A stretch of DNA of 64,000 bases, taken from positions 1-64,000 of the forward strand of contig JAFTUG010000012.1 of assembly GCA_017466365.1 (NCBI GenBank), read 5' to 3'. The stretch's first letter is position 1. The number at the start of each line of letters is the position of its first letter. Positions 34,119 through 42,127 of this stretch are shown piece by piece. The notes under the pieces are model-generated. The model was not told the DNA's origin. It saw only the letters and a program-made list of their open reading frames with translations, and made no database searches. The position numbers were made by a program, and so were the translations under genes. The stretch is from Clostridia bacterium (GTDB lineage: Bacteria; Bacillota; Clostridia; Oscillospirales; Acutalibacteraceae).

Positions 34119-35672
34119 ATGGCATCTGAATCAACCGCCAAGGTTGTTGAAGAGAAGGCACCGAGCGCCGTACCTAAAGACAGGCGTTATGTCGGCTCCA
34201 AAGAAACCTTTGCATACATACTCGATGACATTGCTCAAAGCTTTAACATCGGTAAGTACGATGATGTTTTCAGAATGAACATCCTCAAAATCGACCTTGT
34301 TCTTCAGTCGATTACCAACGGTGTTATCTCCGTATGGGATATCATCAACGACCTTTTTCTTGCAGCTATTGTTGACAAAACCCGTACCAGATGGGGTAAG
34401 TTCAAGCCCTGGCTTGTAGTTTATGCAATTCCCGGAGTTTTTCTTACCGTTGTATATTGGGCTCTTCCCATGTTCATGGGTACCGAAGGTATCGGCAACA
34501 ATATTCCGAAATTTGCGATTTACCTGTTGCTTCAGATTTTCTCAAATCTTGCGACTTCTCTGATTTCGATTGTCCGTCAGGGTATGACCTCAACAATAAC
34601 CCCGAATATTATTGACCGAACAAGACTTATCACTTCGGCAAACCTTCTTTCGGGCTTTGTTGAAAAAGCACCCGAAATTCTTATGGGTCTTTTGATTGAT
34701 ATTTATATCAACAGCCCTGCAAATGATATTCTCCAGGTAACAAACCCCGATGCTTATCAGTCGGGTTATAACAGAATGTTCGTTCTCGGCGGTGTAATCA
34801 CAGCTGTTGTATCGGGTCTTTTCGCTCTCTTCTATGCATTCGTTGCAAAAGAAAGAGTTATGCAGACAGTTGACCGTCCCAGCGTTACCAGCGGTATCAA
34901 ATCGGTTATTACCAACAAGCCGCTTCTTCTTATTACTCTTTCCGAGTTCCTTGGCGCATTCAGCCTCAACTCGGGCACAAACCTTTACTACATCGAAGTT
35001 CTCAACCTTGCATCGATGGCAACAATCGTTGGTATTCCCGGTGCGGTTGTTTCACCCATTTCCTATTCATACGTTCCCTGGGCACGTTCCAAGTTCTCAA
35101 CAAAAGCACTGTGGATTGCAGGCTCCCATGTTGACAGCGTTCTGATGCTTGGTGTATATGCCGCAGGTAAGTTCATCAACATCGGCGGCAAGAAGGGCTA
35201 TGAAAGCCTTGCAGTTATGATTCCCGCATTTATGATTCGTGAAACCATCTGGATGTTCTTCTGGGGTATCAGAAAGGTTATTCCCGAAGAAATGAGAAAC
35301 GAAGCTATCGACTACGGCGAGTGGAAAAACGGCTTCCGTTCAGAAGGCATGACAGGCGTTGCAAAGGGTCTTGTTACCAAGATGGTTGATGGCGTTAAGA
35401 GAGTTATTCAGCCCCTTCTCTTCAAGGCGTTCGGATACGATAACACAAAGAATCAGGGCGCACAGACTCCCGAAGCACGCTATGCTCTCTTCTTTATGTG
35501 TACTCTTCTTCCCGTTGTTACAGGTATCCTCAGTATCGTTCCTCAGCTCTTCTATGACCTTCAGGGCGAAAAGAGAGACAGAATGTATATGGAACTTCGT
35601 GAAAGACGTAAGGCTATTGCGGCAGAAGTTAAGGATTTTAACGAGACAGCAAGTGAAGAAACAAACAAATAA
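34119..35672 (+). CDS. Major-facilitator transporter, glycoside-pentoside-hexuronide (GPH) type
   Basis: 517 residues with about 12 membrane helices. The cytosolic loop after helix 2 reads NDLFLAAIVDKTRTRWGKF followed by KPW, the GPH/melibiose-symporter signature. A charged loop sits mid-protein (FVAKERVMQT). The C-terminal half carries an unusual basic insertion (about 410-445), and the tail after the last helix is highly charged. It probably brings in a sugar with Na+ or H+; the nearby GH36 gene suggests an alpha-galactoside, but uraA lies between and each gene has its own promoter. AAGGAGAG precedes ATG 34119. Confidence 0.85.
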   Translation: MASESTAKVVEEKAPSAVPKDRRYVGSKETFAYILDDIAQSFNIGKYDDVFRMNILKIDLVLQSITNGVISVWDIINDLFLAAIVDKTRTRWGKFKPWLVVYAIPGVFLTVVYWALPMFMGTEGIGNNIPKFAIYLLLQIFSNLATSLISIVRQGMTSTITPNIIDRTRLITSANLLSGFVEKAPEILMGLLIDIYINSPANDILQVTNPDAYQSGYNRMFVLGGVITAVVSGLFALFYAFVAKERVMQTVDRPSVTSGIKSVITNKPLLLITLSEFLGAFSLNSGTNLYYIEVLNLASMATIVGIPGAVVSPISYSYVPWARSKFSTKALWIAGSHVDSVLMLGVYAAGKFINIGGKKGYESLAVMIPAFMIRETIWMFFWGIRKVIPEEMRNEAIDYGEWKNGFRSEGMTGVAKGLVTKMVDGVKRVIQPLLFKAFGYDNTKNQGAQTPEARYALFFMCTLLPVVTGILSIVPQLFYDLQGEKRDRMYMELRERRKAIAAEVKDFNETASEETNK

Positions 35673-35680
35673 CATCTACA

Positions 35681-35711
35681 AAACCCCGACCTCAACAGTC
35701 GGGGTTTTTGA
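35681..35711 (+). terminator. Terminator of the symporter gene
   Basis: AAACCCCGAC (35681-35690) with GTCGGGGTTT (35698-35707), then TT. Confidence 0.8.
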
Positions 35712-35722
35712 ATAGGATTAAT

Positions 35723-36277
35723 ATGGAAAATTTACTTAATGAAATTGAAAATTTGATAAGTCGGAAACCGAATGCTGTTATCGGAATTGACGGTTACTGC
35801 GCTTCGGGTAAAACAACTCTGGCCGTGCAGCTTGCGCAAAAAATCGGTGCACAGGTTATACATATGGATGACTTTTTTTTGCCGTATGAAATGCGAACAG
35901 AAGAAAGACTTTCAGAAACGGGAGGAAACGTTCATTATGAGCGGTTTAGTTCCGAGGTTATATCCGGACTCGAAAGCGGAACTGCATTCAGTTACGGTGT
36001 ATTCAACTGTAAGCAGGGGAGAATAACGGAAACAAAAGAAATTCTGCCCGATAAGTCCATTATAATTGAAGGCTCTTACGCATTTCATCCCAAAATAAAT
36101 GATGTGTATGATTTAAAGATATTTGTGAAAGCGGGTTATGAAACCAGACTCAAGCGTATCTTTGAAAGAAACGGCAAGGAAACACTTGAGATTTTTAAGG
36201 CAAAATGGATTCCGCTTGAAAACAGATATTTTGATGAATTTGAAATCGAAAACCAATGCGATGTAATCATCGGATAA
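35723..36277 (+). CDS. P-loop kinase, uridine-kinase-like
   Basis: 184 residues. Walker A is GYCASGKTTL near residue 25, followed by VIHMDDFFLP, where the DD pair binds nucleoside or Mg as in uridine/cytidine kinases. IIIEGSYAFHP is the second strand and the late ETRLKRIFERNG segment supplies lid arginines. This fits the small uridine-kinase/phosphoribulokinase-like group, whose substrates vary. ATG 35723 is used; the frame from 35708 starts in the terminator tail. Only a weak ribosome site (TAGGA) is seen. Confidence 0.82.
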   Translation: MENLLNEIENLISRKPNAVIGIDGYCASGKTTLAVQLAQKIGAQVIHMDDFFLPYEMRTEERLSETGGNVHYERFSSEVISGLESGTAFSYGVFNCKQGRITETKEILPDKSIIIEGSYAFHPKINDVYDLKIFVKAGYETRLKRIFERNGKETLEIFKAKWIPLENRYFDEFEIENQCDVIIG

Positions 36278-36281
36278 ACAA

Positions 36282-36315
36282 AACAGACCGAAAAGTTAAT
36301 TCTTTCCGGTCTGTT
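36282..36315. terminator. Bidirectional terminator between the kinase and HPr genes
   Basis: AACAGACCG (36282-36290) with CGGTCTGTT (36307-36315); T-rich on the plus side and A-rich before it. Confidence 0.75.
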
Positions 36316-36328
36316 ATTCTTTTTTGAA

Positions 36329-36592
36329 TTATTCTGCGAAGCCTGATTCAACGAGCTTTACAAGCTCATCAACAGCCTGCTCTTCATCGGGGCCGCCTGC
36401 GATAACGCGGATGTTGGTGCCGCCCATGATTCCGAGGGAAAGCACACCGAGAAGGCTCTTTGCATTAACTCTGCGTTCTTCCTTCTCAACCCAGATTGAA
36501 GACTTAAATTCGTTTGCTTTCTGAATGAAGAATGTTGCAGGACGGGCATGAAGTCCAACCTGATTCTGAACTGTTACGTCTTTTACATACAT
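36329..36592 (-). CDS. ptsH: HPr-family phosphocarrier protein
   Basis: 87 residues from ATG 36592 (GGGAG upstream). Both regulatory sites are kept: His 15 in GLHARPA, phosphorylated by enzyme I, and Ser 46 in AKSLLGVLSL, the HPr kinase site. The C-terminal helix is DEEQAVDELVKLVESG. It should carry phosphate in sugar uptake or, through Ser-46, signal catabolite repression. It stands alone without ptsI. Upstream 36593-37068 has no gene and holds a structured region with promoters on both strands. Confidence 0.93.
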   Translation of the reverse strand: MYVKDVTVQNQVGLHARPATFFIQKANEFKSSIWVEKEERRVNAKSLLGVLSLGIMGGTNIRVIAGGPDEEQAVDELVKLVESGFAE

Positions 36593-36754
36593 AGTTATAT
36601 ATCTCCCACGCTGAAAATTTCTTGTTAGCACATTACATATTATATCATAAAACTTTGCTTCGTCAACATTTTAAACTGCAGTTTTAGTGCTTTTCGGAAT
36701 AATTCGGCTTGTCGGCCAAAGTAAGGGCAGTCAAAAATTTTTGTTTTGGTTAAA

Positions 36755-36783
36755 TTGACTATAGACAAAATTGAATTTTTAAT
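36755..36783 (+). promoter_or_regulatory. Plus-strand promoter before the 36.8-kb structured element
   Basis: TTGACT (36755-36760), 17-base spacer, TTTAAT (36778-36783); predicted start at the GGG near 36790. Confidence 0.45.
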
Positions 36784-36792
36784 AAAATAGGG

Positions 36793-36869
36793 TAAGAGGA
36801 TAGCAGAAGAACCTTTAACTATTATCTGTAAAAGATAACAGTATATTCACGGTTCTTCCAGACCTCTTA
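36793..36869. ncRNA. Rod-like structured element, RNA candidate on either strand
   Basis: Nested arms TAAGAGG/CCTCTTA (36793-36799 with 36863-36869), GAAGAACC/GGTTCTTC (36806-36813 with 36851-36858), and TTATCT/AGATAA (36822-36827 with 36833-36838), with ACT/AGT extending the last across one mismatch. It is flanked by a promoter on each strand pointing inward. On the minus strand the tail is more U-rich (CCCUAUUUUAUU), so a minus-strand RNA or an HPr leader attenuator is somewhat favoured. Family unknown. Confidence 0.5.
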
Positions 36870-36903
36870 AAGGTAACTTAGCACAAGTTCTCTCATGCAA
36901 TAT

Positions 36904-36932
36904 ATTTTAATTATGAGAAGTTGAAAAGTCAA
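36904..36932 (-). promoter_or_regulatory. Minus-strand promoter upstream of ptsH
   Basis: Minus strand TTGACT (36932-36927), 17-base spacer, TAAAAT (36909-36904). It could drive a small RNA ending near 36775 or the ptsH gene with a leader of about 300 nt. The rest of 36933-37020 is AT-rich with nothing recognised. Confidence 0.55.
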
Positions 36933-37030
36933 TGTACAAAAGTAATATTGTTTATTTGGTTTATCGACATTTAGTTATCACTTTCAACAAAAAATGTTTT
37001 GCTTTTTCGTCATTGTGCTAAATAAGAAAA

Positions 37031-37060
37031 GAGAACAAGGTGTTGCAAGCCTTGTTCTCT
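37031..37060. terminator. Terminator of the G5/3D protein gene
   Basis: GAGAACAAGG (37031-37040) with CCTTGTTCTC (37050-37059); T-rich tails on both sides, with the minus-strand gene ending at 37069 as the likely user. Confidence 0.85.
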
Positions 37061-37068
37061 TTGTTTGA

Positions 37069-38328
37069 TTAGTTGAGAACGTAGATTTTTACGTTTCTGT
37101 TGCCCCAATCACAACACATATCTTCATTGTCCATGTAGAGGTCAATATCGGTATTACCCATTTCTACAAAGCCGCCGGTATCTGCCGCAATGCAGTAGCC
37201 GTATACATAGCTTCCGTCAGCGGAAACAACATAAAGCTCTGTTCCGTAAGGAATTTCCTTGGGGTCTACGGCAATGTGACCGGGCATGGGCTTTCTGCCT
37301 GTTGAGGTTGCAGGGTCACCTGTATATGCAGTTGCCTTGCCTGAAATGCAGTATTCGTAATCAACGGGAACTCCGTTTTCATCAAGCTTAAGATCTGAAG
37401 GAGCCTCGAGGTCGGAAATCGGTGCGCCGTTGTTTTTGAAAGCTGCAAGAGTTGTTCTCTGTTTTGTGCCAACCTTCTTAACCTCATTAACGGGTTCTGT
37501 TATAATCTTTTCTTTTGAGAAAACTGTTTCTTCAAGCTCACCGTCAACATATTTTTCGGAATAGAAAGCATACTTTTCGCCGTTAACGCCTTCTTTAATA
37601 ACCTTTTCTTCGCCGATAAACATGCTGCTGTCTTTGACTATTTCTGTTTCATAGGGGATTTCCTGAATTTCACTCTTGATATCGTACTTCACTCTGACAA
37701 TTCTGATTTTGGTGAAGCTGTTGAGCTTTGTGTCAAGTGAGGGATAAACGATGTCATCCTCATCAACGCTGATGCCTGCTTTTTCGATTGCATCGGCAAC
37801 GGTGCCTTTTGCAAGATAAACCTTTTGAGTTTCACCGTCAGACTCAACATCAATACCAAAAGCTCTCTTGATGAAAATTTTCATTCCGTCAAAAATGTTT
37901 TCGGAGGGGTTTGCGCCTATTTCGTCATCGCTGCCGAAAACGAAGCCCTTGTTTGTGAGCATGCTGCCGAGTGTTTCGTCGTGTCCGAGGAAATATGAAA
38001 CAACGCCGTTATCCTCAACTCTTACGAGCTTTGCTCTTTTGATAACGATTGTTCCGCCATCCTCTGAATTGTAATCCTTTGTGTTAATTTCATCGTTGAT
38101 TTCAATGTCAAAGCCTGCAGCTTTAACGATTGAATAGGGGTCTGTTTCTGCGGTAGATATGCTTACTGATTTTTCTCCGTCTGTTACGGTAACCTTATTA
38201 ACGGAATTTGTTGTAGCAAAAGCCGTGAAGGTTACGGAGCAAATGAACAAAACTGCGATAACAGCTGTCAAAAGCTTGAAGCTGCGTTTACGGGAAGCTT
38301 TGCTCTCGGATGATGAATTGGTAATCAT
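37069..38328 (-). CDS. Secreted G5 and 3D-domain cell-wall protein (YabE/RpfB-like)
   Basis: 419 residues from ATG 38328 (AAGGAG upstream); the frame back to 38502 overlaps the promoter. A signal anchor (about 18-40) is followed by DUF348-type beta repeats, a G5 domain (IPYETEIVKDSSMFIGEEKVIKEG region) and a C-terminal 3D domain with the three conserved Asp: TAYTGDPAT, HIAVDPKEIPYGT and AADTGG. 3D domains are double-psi barrels of MltA-like lytic enzymes. Such proteins remodel peptidoglycan during growth, resuscitation or sporulation. It has its own consensus promoter and a leader of about 80 nt. Confidence 0.9.
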   Translation of the reverse strand: MITNSSSESKASRKRSFKLLTAVIAVLFICSVTFTAFATTNSVNKVTVTDGEKSVSISTAETDPYSIVKAAGFDIEINDEINTKDYNSEDGGTIVIKRAKLVRVEDNGVVSYFLGHDETLGSMLTNKGFVFGSDDEIGANPSENIFDGMKIFIKRAFGIDVESDGETQKVYLAKGTVADAIEKAGISVDEDDIVYPSLDTKLNSFTKIRIVRVKYDIKSEIQEIPYETEIVKDSSMFIGEEKVIKEGVNGEKYAFYSEKYVDGELEETVFSKEKIITEPVNEVKKVGTKQRTTLAAFKNNGAPISDLEAPSDLKLDENGVPVDYEYCISGKATAYTGDPATSTGRKPMPGHIAVDPKEIPYGTELYVVSADGSYVYGYCIAADTGGFVEMGNTDIDLYMDNEDMCCDWGNRNVKIYVLN

Positions 38329-38415
38329 AAAATTCTCCTTATTTTGCGCATTAGTAGTTTTTTGGTTTGTCCCTTTCGGGGGTAAGCCTCGATTTCCTTT
38401 TGTGCAACGGCTGTC

Positions 38416-38444
38416 ATTATATTGGCAAAAGTTTAATTTGTCAA
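38416..38444 (-). promoter_or_regulatory. Promoter of the G5/3D gene
   Basis: Minus strand TTGACA (38444-38439), 17-base spacer, TATAAT (38421-38416). The leader contains CCCC/AGGG around a CGAA loop but matches no riboswitch I can name. Confidence 0.8.
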
Positions 38445-38578
38445 ATTTTTTTTGAAATGTTTTTTGTGCAGTTTGCACAAGCGAATTAACAAAAATTCCC
38501 AAAACGTAACATTTTAAAGTTTGTGAGGTTGTTTGTTTTTGTCAAAAAATGGAAATTTATTTGTGAAAAACAGAAAAA

Positions 38579-38615
38579 GTTACAAATGGTTACAAAAGTG
38601 TAAAAATCGGTTACA
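38579..38615. promoter_or_regulatory. Helically phased GTTACA repeats upstream of the G5/3D promoter
   Basis: GTTACA at 38579, 38589 and 38610 (10 and 21 bases apart), plus GTGTAA at 38598. On the minus strand these are TGTAAC units, similar to half-sites of WalR, a regulator of cell-wall hydrolases, but spaced 10 rather than the usual 11. About 140-180 bp upstream of the promoter. Confidence 0.35.
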
Positions 38616-38636
38616 TTTTTCCAAAACAGAAAAATA

Positions 38637-38678
38637 CAGGCATTAAATTCAAACGTAATATCAGGAATATAATGCCTG
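38637..38678. repeat. Inverted repeat in the non-coding stretch 38503-38865
   Basis: CAGGCATTA (38637-38645) with TAATGCCTG (38670-38678) around a 24-base loop; no strong T tail. Apart from this, the GTTACA repeats and the palindrome at 38836, the 38503-38865 stretch is AT-rich and shows no gene. Confidence 0.5.
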
Positions 38679-38835
38679 CAAATATAGTATTATCATAATT
38701 TTCCCAATTAATTCAACGTTTTTTACCTCCCGAATAATTCTATGATTTGTTTTTCTTTAATATTACAAACAAGCCGGCAGACACGGACAAAACACCGCAT
38801 TCACCGACTTGTTATTGATGCTATTATATAATATT

Positions 38836-38858
38836 AATGTATATTATTAATATACATT
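38836..38858. repeat. AT-rich perfect 23-bp palindrome
   Basis: AATGTATATTA and TAATATACATT are perfect 11-base arms around one T. It lies just past the stop of the peptidase E gene. It may be a protein site or help end the transcript. Confidence 0.55.
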
Positions 38859-38865
38859 ATATATG

Positions 38866-39546
38866 TTATTTCTTGGAGTTAAAAAGGATTTTTTCAAAGC
38901 CGTTTTTGCTGTCGAAAAAATAAACCTCTCCGCCGTCATTTCCGTTAATGCAGCTGTATTTTCCGTTGTCAAAAATCAATGCCGCACCATCGTCAATTGC
39001 TATTCCCGATAAATCCTGCTGCTTAACAGCTTGCGTGAAAACCTGCCAATAATCACTCTCAAAATGCGGGCAGTTGCAGTAGTCAAGAAGTCCGAGACAG
39101 TCAACAAACATGAACTCGTGATTTTCGCCGCAGTCGTCATAGCCTCTTGAAAACCAACACATCGAGCCTGAACTTACGCCCGAAAGAATGATTCCTTTTT
39201 CATAGGCTTTTTTGAAAACCTTGTCGGCGCCCGTTTTCTTCCAGGTATCCATAAGAAACTTAAGATTTCCGCCGCCTGCGTATACGATATCCGATGAAAG
39301 AATTTTGTTTTCGATTTCATCAACAGTGAGAGCTTCATCGGTCAGCATAAGTGCCGAAACACTGCAGCCGAGGCCGATAAACATTCTGAAAATATGCTCA
39401 TCGCCGTTGATATCATCAAAGCCTGCCGTAGGCACAAACAAAACGGAAGGATTTTTCTTTTCTGAGAGCTTTACAATATGCTCGAAAATCGGAAGAATTT
39501 CATTATCGTCGGTTCTTCCGCCGCCGACACCTACAATAATACCCAT
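38866..39546 (-). CDS. pepE: Peptidase E (family S51) / dipeptidase-like
   Basis: 226 residues with a class I glutamine-amidotransferase-like fold. The nucleophile elbow is GVSSGSMCW (Ser), preceded by YAGGGNLKFL and the N-terminal VGVGGGRTDD; the usual His-Glu partners are probably near CPHFESDY and IDDGAALI. PepE cleaves dipeptides with N-terminal Asp; this clostridial branch is also close to cyanophycinase-like peptidases. Cytosolic, no signal. It ends the pair with the broken phosphoesterase gene 4 bp upstream. Confidence 0.87.
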   Translation of the reverse strand: MGIIVGVGGGRTDDNEILPIFEHIVKLSEKKNPSVLFVPTAGFDDINGDEHIFRMFIGLGCSVSALMLTDEALTVDEIENKILSSDIVYAGGGNLKFLMDTWKKTGADKVFKKAYEKGIILSGVSSGSMCWFSRGYDDCGENHEFMFVDCLGLLDYCNCPHFESDYWQVFTQAVKQQDLSGIAIDDGAALIFDNGKYSCINGNDGGEVYFFDSKNGFEKILFNSKK

Positions 39547-39550
39547 AGCT

Positions 39551-40155
39551 TTATCCTTTATAATTAATTTTTACTGTTGCGGTGTAGTCGAGGTGTTTTT
39601 CGTCGCCTGTAAGTGAAGCAACGAAAGCAGGAATATCCGCAAACATTTTATTTTTGACTCCGAGTTTTTTCTCAAGAACGGAAATAACGGGGTTAAGCTG
39701 TTTCAGCAGCTTCATTATAGCTTCATACAGCGGAGTCCCCTTAACATATGGTTCATTGCTGACAAATACGTTTCTGATAAGCTCAACCGCAATATCCTTC
39801 AAAAGGAGCTTGCTGATTGATTTATCAACCTTAAAGAAAAATAATCTGCCGAGAATTGTTACGGGAATTTTAAGCTTTTTATTTTTTGGGTCATCCCATA
39901 AGCCCTTGAATTTACCGCAGTCACCGTCGCAGTTAATCGCAAGAAGTCTTATTTTGTCTGAAATCCATGCAACATAGGAAAGCAAGCTTCTGCGCTCTGA
40001 TATTGTGTTTCCGAAACCGAAATCCCTATAATAATTGCGAAGCTCTTCTCTTGGCATTCCTTCAACGGGAATTGTTTTATCACCTGCAAATCCGCAAGGG
40101 TTGCCCGAATAGTCATGGCGTGCGGTAACAACATAAATATTAAGAGAAATATCAT
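39551..40155 (-). pseudogene. Calcineurin-like phosphoesterase remnant, 5' deleted and frameshifted
   Basis: The 168-residue frame 40057-39551 begins at an internal ATG. Reading the same frame upstream without a start gives NIYVVTARHDYSGNPCGFAGDKT, which with the FGFGNT and SYVAWISDKIRLLAINCDGD segments resembles the middle of phosphoesterases (normally GNHD, here ARHD). The DxH/GD half and the GHDH end are absent. ATG 40155 opens the preceding codons in another frame; one extra base after it would join them. A promoter lies at 40198-40170. I read it as a decayed or very divergent gene, possibly still translated. Confidence 0.55.
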
Positions 40156-40169
40156 TTCTTTTTTTATTT

Positions 40170-40220
40170 ATTTTACCATATTAATTTTGCCTTGACAATA
40201 AGATAGTTTTGATTTAACAT
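40170..40220. promoter_or_regulatory. Back-to-back divergent promoters sharing one -35
   Basis: Plus strand: TTGACA (40192-40197), 17-base spacer, TAACAT (40215-40220) for the TIM-barrel gene. Minus strand: TTGTCA (40198-40193), 17-base spacer, TAAAAT (40175-40170) for the phosphoesterase remnant. The two -35 boxes overlap by five bases, so polymerase can occupy only one at a time. Confidence 0.6.
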
Positions 40221-40236
40221 AAAATCGGTGATAAAA

Positions 40237-41097
40237 ATGTATAAACAAAAGCTTTGTCTCGCACTAAATGCGGGATACGGAATAACCTATGAAGCGCAAA
40301 TCGGTCTGTTTAAGGCAACAGGCTTTGAAGGGACCGCTATTGATTTGAGCGACAGAAATGCGGATGCATTCAAAATTGCATCGGCAGCAAAGAAAGAAAA
40401 CATGCTTATTTCATATCTTCATGCGCCGTTTAATAAATCCGACGATATGTGGATGGAGGGCGAAATAGGCGATATAGCTCTCGCCGAGCTTCTCGATTGC
40501 GCTGAAACCTGCTCGAAACTTGAAATTCCCGCAATGGTTGCTCATACATTTATCGGATTTGACAGCGACAATATACCCACTCAAATCGGAATTGAGCGCT
40601 ATGGCGCACTTGCCGTCAGAGCGAATGAGCTTGGAATAAAGCTTGCTCTTGAAAATACGGAGGGTGAGGTATATCTTGCCGCACTTATGAAGAATCTTTC
40701 CGATATTCCGAGTGTAGCCTTCTGCTGGGATACGGGACACGAGCTTTGCTATAATTACGGAAAGGATATGACTGCTCTTTACGGTGACAGACTTGCCGTA
40801 ACCCACATCAACGATAATCTCGGAATCCGTGATTATGAAGGTAAAATCACATATATTGATGACCTTCATCTTTTGCCATTTGACGGAATCACCGACTGGA
40901 ATTCTGTTGCAAAAAGGCTTGTCGGCTGCGGGTTTAACGGCCCTCTTTCTTTTGAGCTGACAACCAAAAGCAAGCCCGGCAGACATGAAAATGATAAATA
41001 TGATGCAATGCCTATTGAACGATTTGTTGCAGAGGCTTATATAAGAGCCTGCCGCGTGGCAAATCTTGTAATTAAAGAAAGAGAGGAAACCAAATGA
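40237..41097 (+). CDS. Sugar phosphate isomerase/epimerase-like TIM-barrel protein
   Basis: 286 residues of the xylose-isomerase-like/AP-endonuclease-2 superfamily. Metal-ligand segments are visible: YLHAPFN, VAHTFIG, LALENTEGE (Glu), FCWDTGHELC (Asp-x-x-His), VTHINDN (His-x-x-Asp) and SFELTTKSKP (last Glu). Substrate unknown. ATG 40237 is chosen; the in-frame GTG at 40228 is part of the GGTGAT ribosome site. It overlaps the downstream gtrA-like gene by 4 bp, indicating coupling. Confidence 0.85.
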   Translation: MYKQKLCLALNAGYGITYEAQIGLFKATGFEGTAIDLSDRNADAFKIASAAKKENMLISYLHAPFNKSDDMWMEGEIGDIALAELLDCAETCSKLEIPAMVAHTFIGFDSDNIPTQIGIERYGALAVRANELGIKLALENTEGEVYLAALMKNLSDIPSVAFCWDTGHELCYNYGKDMTALYGDRLAVTHINDNLGIRDYEGKITYIDDLHLLPFDGITDWNSVAKRLVGCGFNGPLSFELTTKSKPGRHENDKYDAMPIERFVAEAYIRACRVANLVIKEREETK

Positions 41098-41510
41098 GTG
41101 AGCAGAAAATGACTAAAAAACAGAATATAATTCAGATTATAAAATTTGCTCTTTTTTCCGCATCCGCAGGAATTATCCAGATAGCATCTTTTACCTTGCT
41201 TTTTGAAGTTGCAAATCTGAATAACACGGTAAGCTACATAATTTCTCTTTCGCTTTCAGTCCTTTGGAATTTTACTTTTAACCGTAAATTTACATTTAAA
41301 TCCGCAGCAAACGTTCCCGTGGCAATGCTTAAGGTTGCTCTTTTCTACTGCGTTTTTGCTCCGCTTTCAACCTGGTGGACACACGAGCTTACGGATATGG
41401 GCATAAATGAATACCTGATTGAAGCCGGTACGATGCTTGTTAATCTTGTTACGGAGTATCTTTATTGCAGATTTGTCGTTTACAGGAATTCAATGAATAC
41501 AGCCGAATAA
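41094..41510 (+). CDS. GtrA-family membrane protein
   Basis: 138 residues with four membrane helices and a basic N-terminus. The GtrA pattern is seen in FALFSASAGIIQIASF, then SYIISLSLSVLWNFTFNR followed by KFTFKS (the conserved WNF..NR..F), and a C-terminal EYLYCRFVVYR. GtrA-like proteins move lipid-linked sugars across the membrane for glycosylation of wall polymers or O-antigen. It is translationally coupled to the TIM-barrel gene (ATGA). No glycosyltransferase is adjacent, so the carrier sugar is not known. Confidence 0.88.
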   Translation: MSEQKMTKKQNIIQIIKFALFSASAGIIQIASFTLLFEVANLNNTVSYIISLSLSVLWNFTFNRKFTFKSAANVPVAMLKVALFYCVFAPLSTWWTHELTDMGINEYLIEAGTMLVNLVTEYLYCRFVVYRNSMNTAE

Positions 41511-41513
41511 ATA

Positions 41514-41543
41514 AAAACCCGATGTTACAAAACATCGGGTTTT
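41514..41543. terminator. Bidirectional terminator
   Basis: AAAACCCGATGTT (41514-41526) with AACATCGGGTTTT (41531-41543), ACAA loop, between the gtrA-like gene (plus) and a lipoprotein gene (minus). Confidence 0.85.
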
Positions 41544-41557
41544 AAAAATTTTGCTGA

Positions 41558-42088
41558 TTATTCTTCTTCTACATAGTCAACGAATACGATTTTAACGGCT
41601 TCTCTGGGGAAGTCGAAGCGGCGGCCGCTTACGATTTCGCCTTCTTTAACACCCTTGAGGGGAACAAGAATATATGTGTTTCTTACGATCTTGCCGTTGG
41701 CATCATATGCAAGATAGCCGATTTTTATATCGTCTTTTCTTGATCCGATTGCCTGAACCTCAACCTCTGCGTAACCGTCTGCATTAACGGAGATGCCGTC
41801 ATCCTTAAGCTTAATGTTTTTAATTGAAGCAACGGAATTACCGTAAACATAGTAGTCGCTCAAAACGATTTCAACATCATTTACTGTTTCAACATATACA
41901 ACGGGGAAGGTCTGACCTTCGGAAGGTTCAACATTATCAGGGTTGGGAGCGGTCTGACCGTAGGGGTTGATATATGTATAGTTTGCACTGCCGGTTGTTG
42001 CGGGCTCTTCGGGAATATTTGATTTGCAGCCGAAGAAGCAAAGAGATATAACGGTAAGAACGAGAATTATGCTGATTAATGATTTCAT
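41558..42088 (-). CDS. Predicted lipoprotein of unknown function
   Basis: 176 residues. Signal peptide with lipobox CFFGC (Cys 21), a low-complexity Asn/Pro/Tyr/Thr linker to about residue 60, then a beta-rich domain. The domain has a FxxAM-like or DUF5067-like immunoglobulin flavour (VEIVLSDYYVYGNSVASIKN, VQAIGSRKDDIKIGYLAYD). No catalytic residues recognised. Upstream of it on the minus strand, 208 bp away across the terminator, nothing links it to a pathway; the ceramidase-like gene precedes it by 39 bp and may share its mRNA. Confidence 0.75.
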   Translation of the reverse strand: MKSLISIILVLTVISLCFFGCKSNIPEEPATTGSANYTYINPYGQTAPNPDNVEPSEGQTFPVVYVETVNDVEIVLSDYYVYGNSVASIKNIKLKDDGISVNADGYAEVEVQAIGSRKDDIKIGYLAYDANGKIVRNTYILVPLKGVKEGEIVSGRRFDFPREAVKIVFVDYVEEE

Positions 42089-42127
42089 AAAAACAAATCC
42101 TTTCGTGTTTCTATATCAAATATAATA

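Noticed and set aside
38329-38410. c-di-AMP (ydaO) or c-di-GMP riboswitch before the G5/3D gene
   Set aside because: Such genes often carry ydaO RNAs, but this leader is only about 80 nt and lacks the conserved blocks I know of either class.
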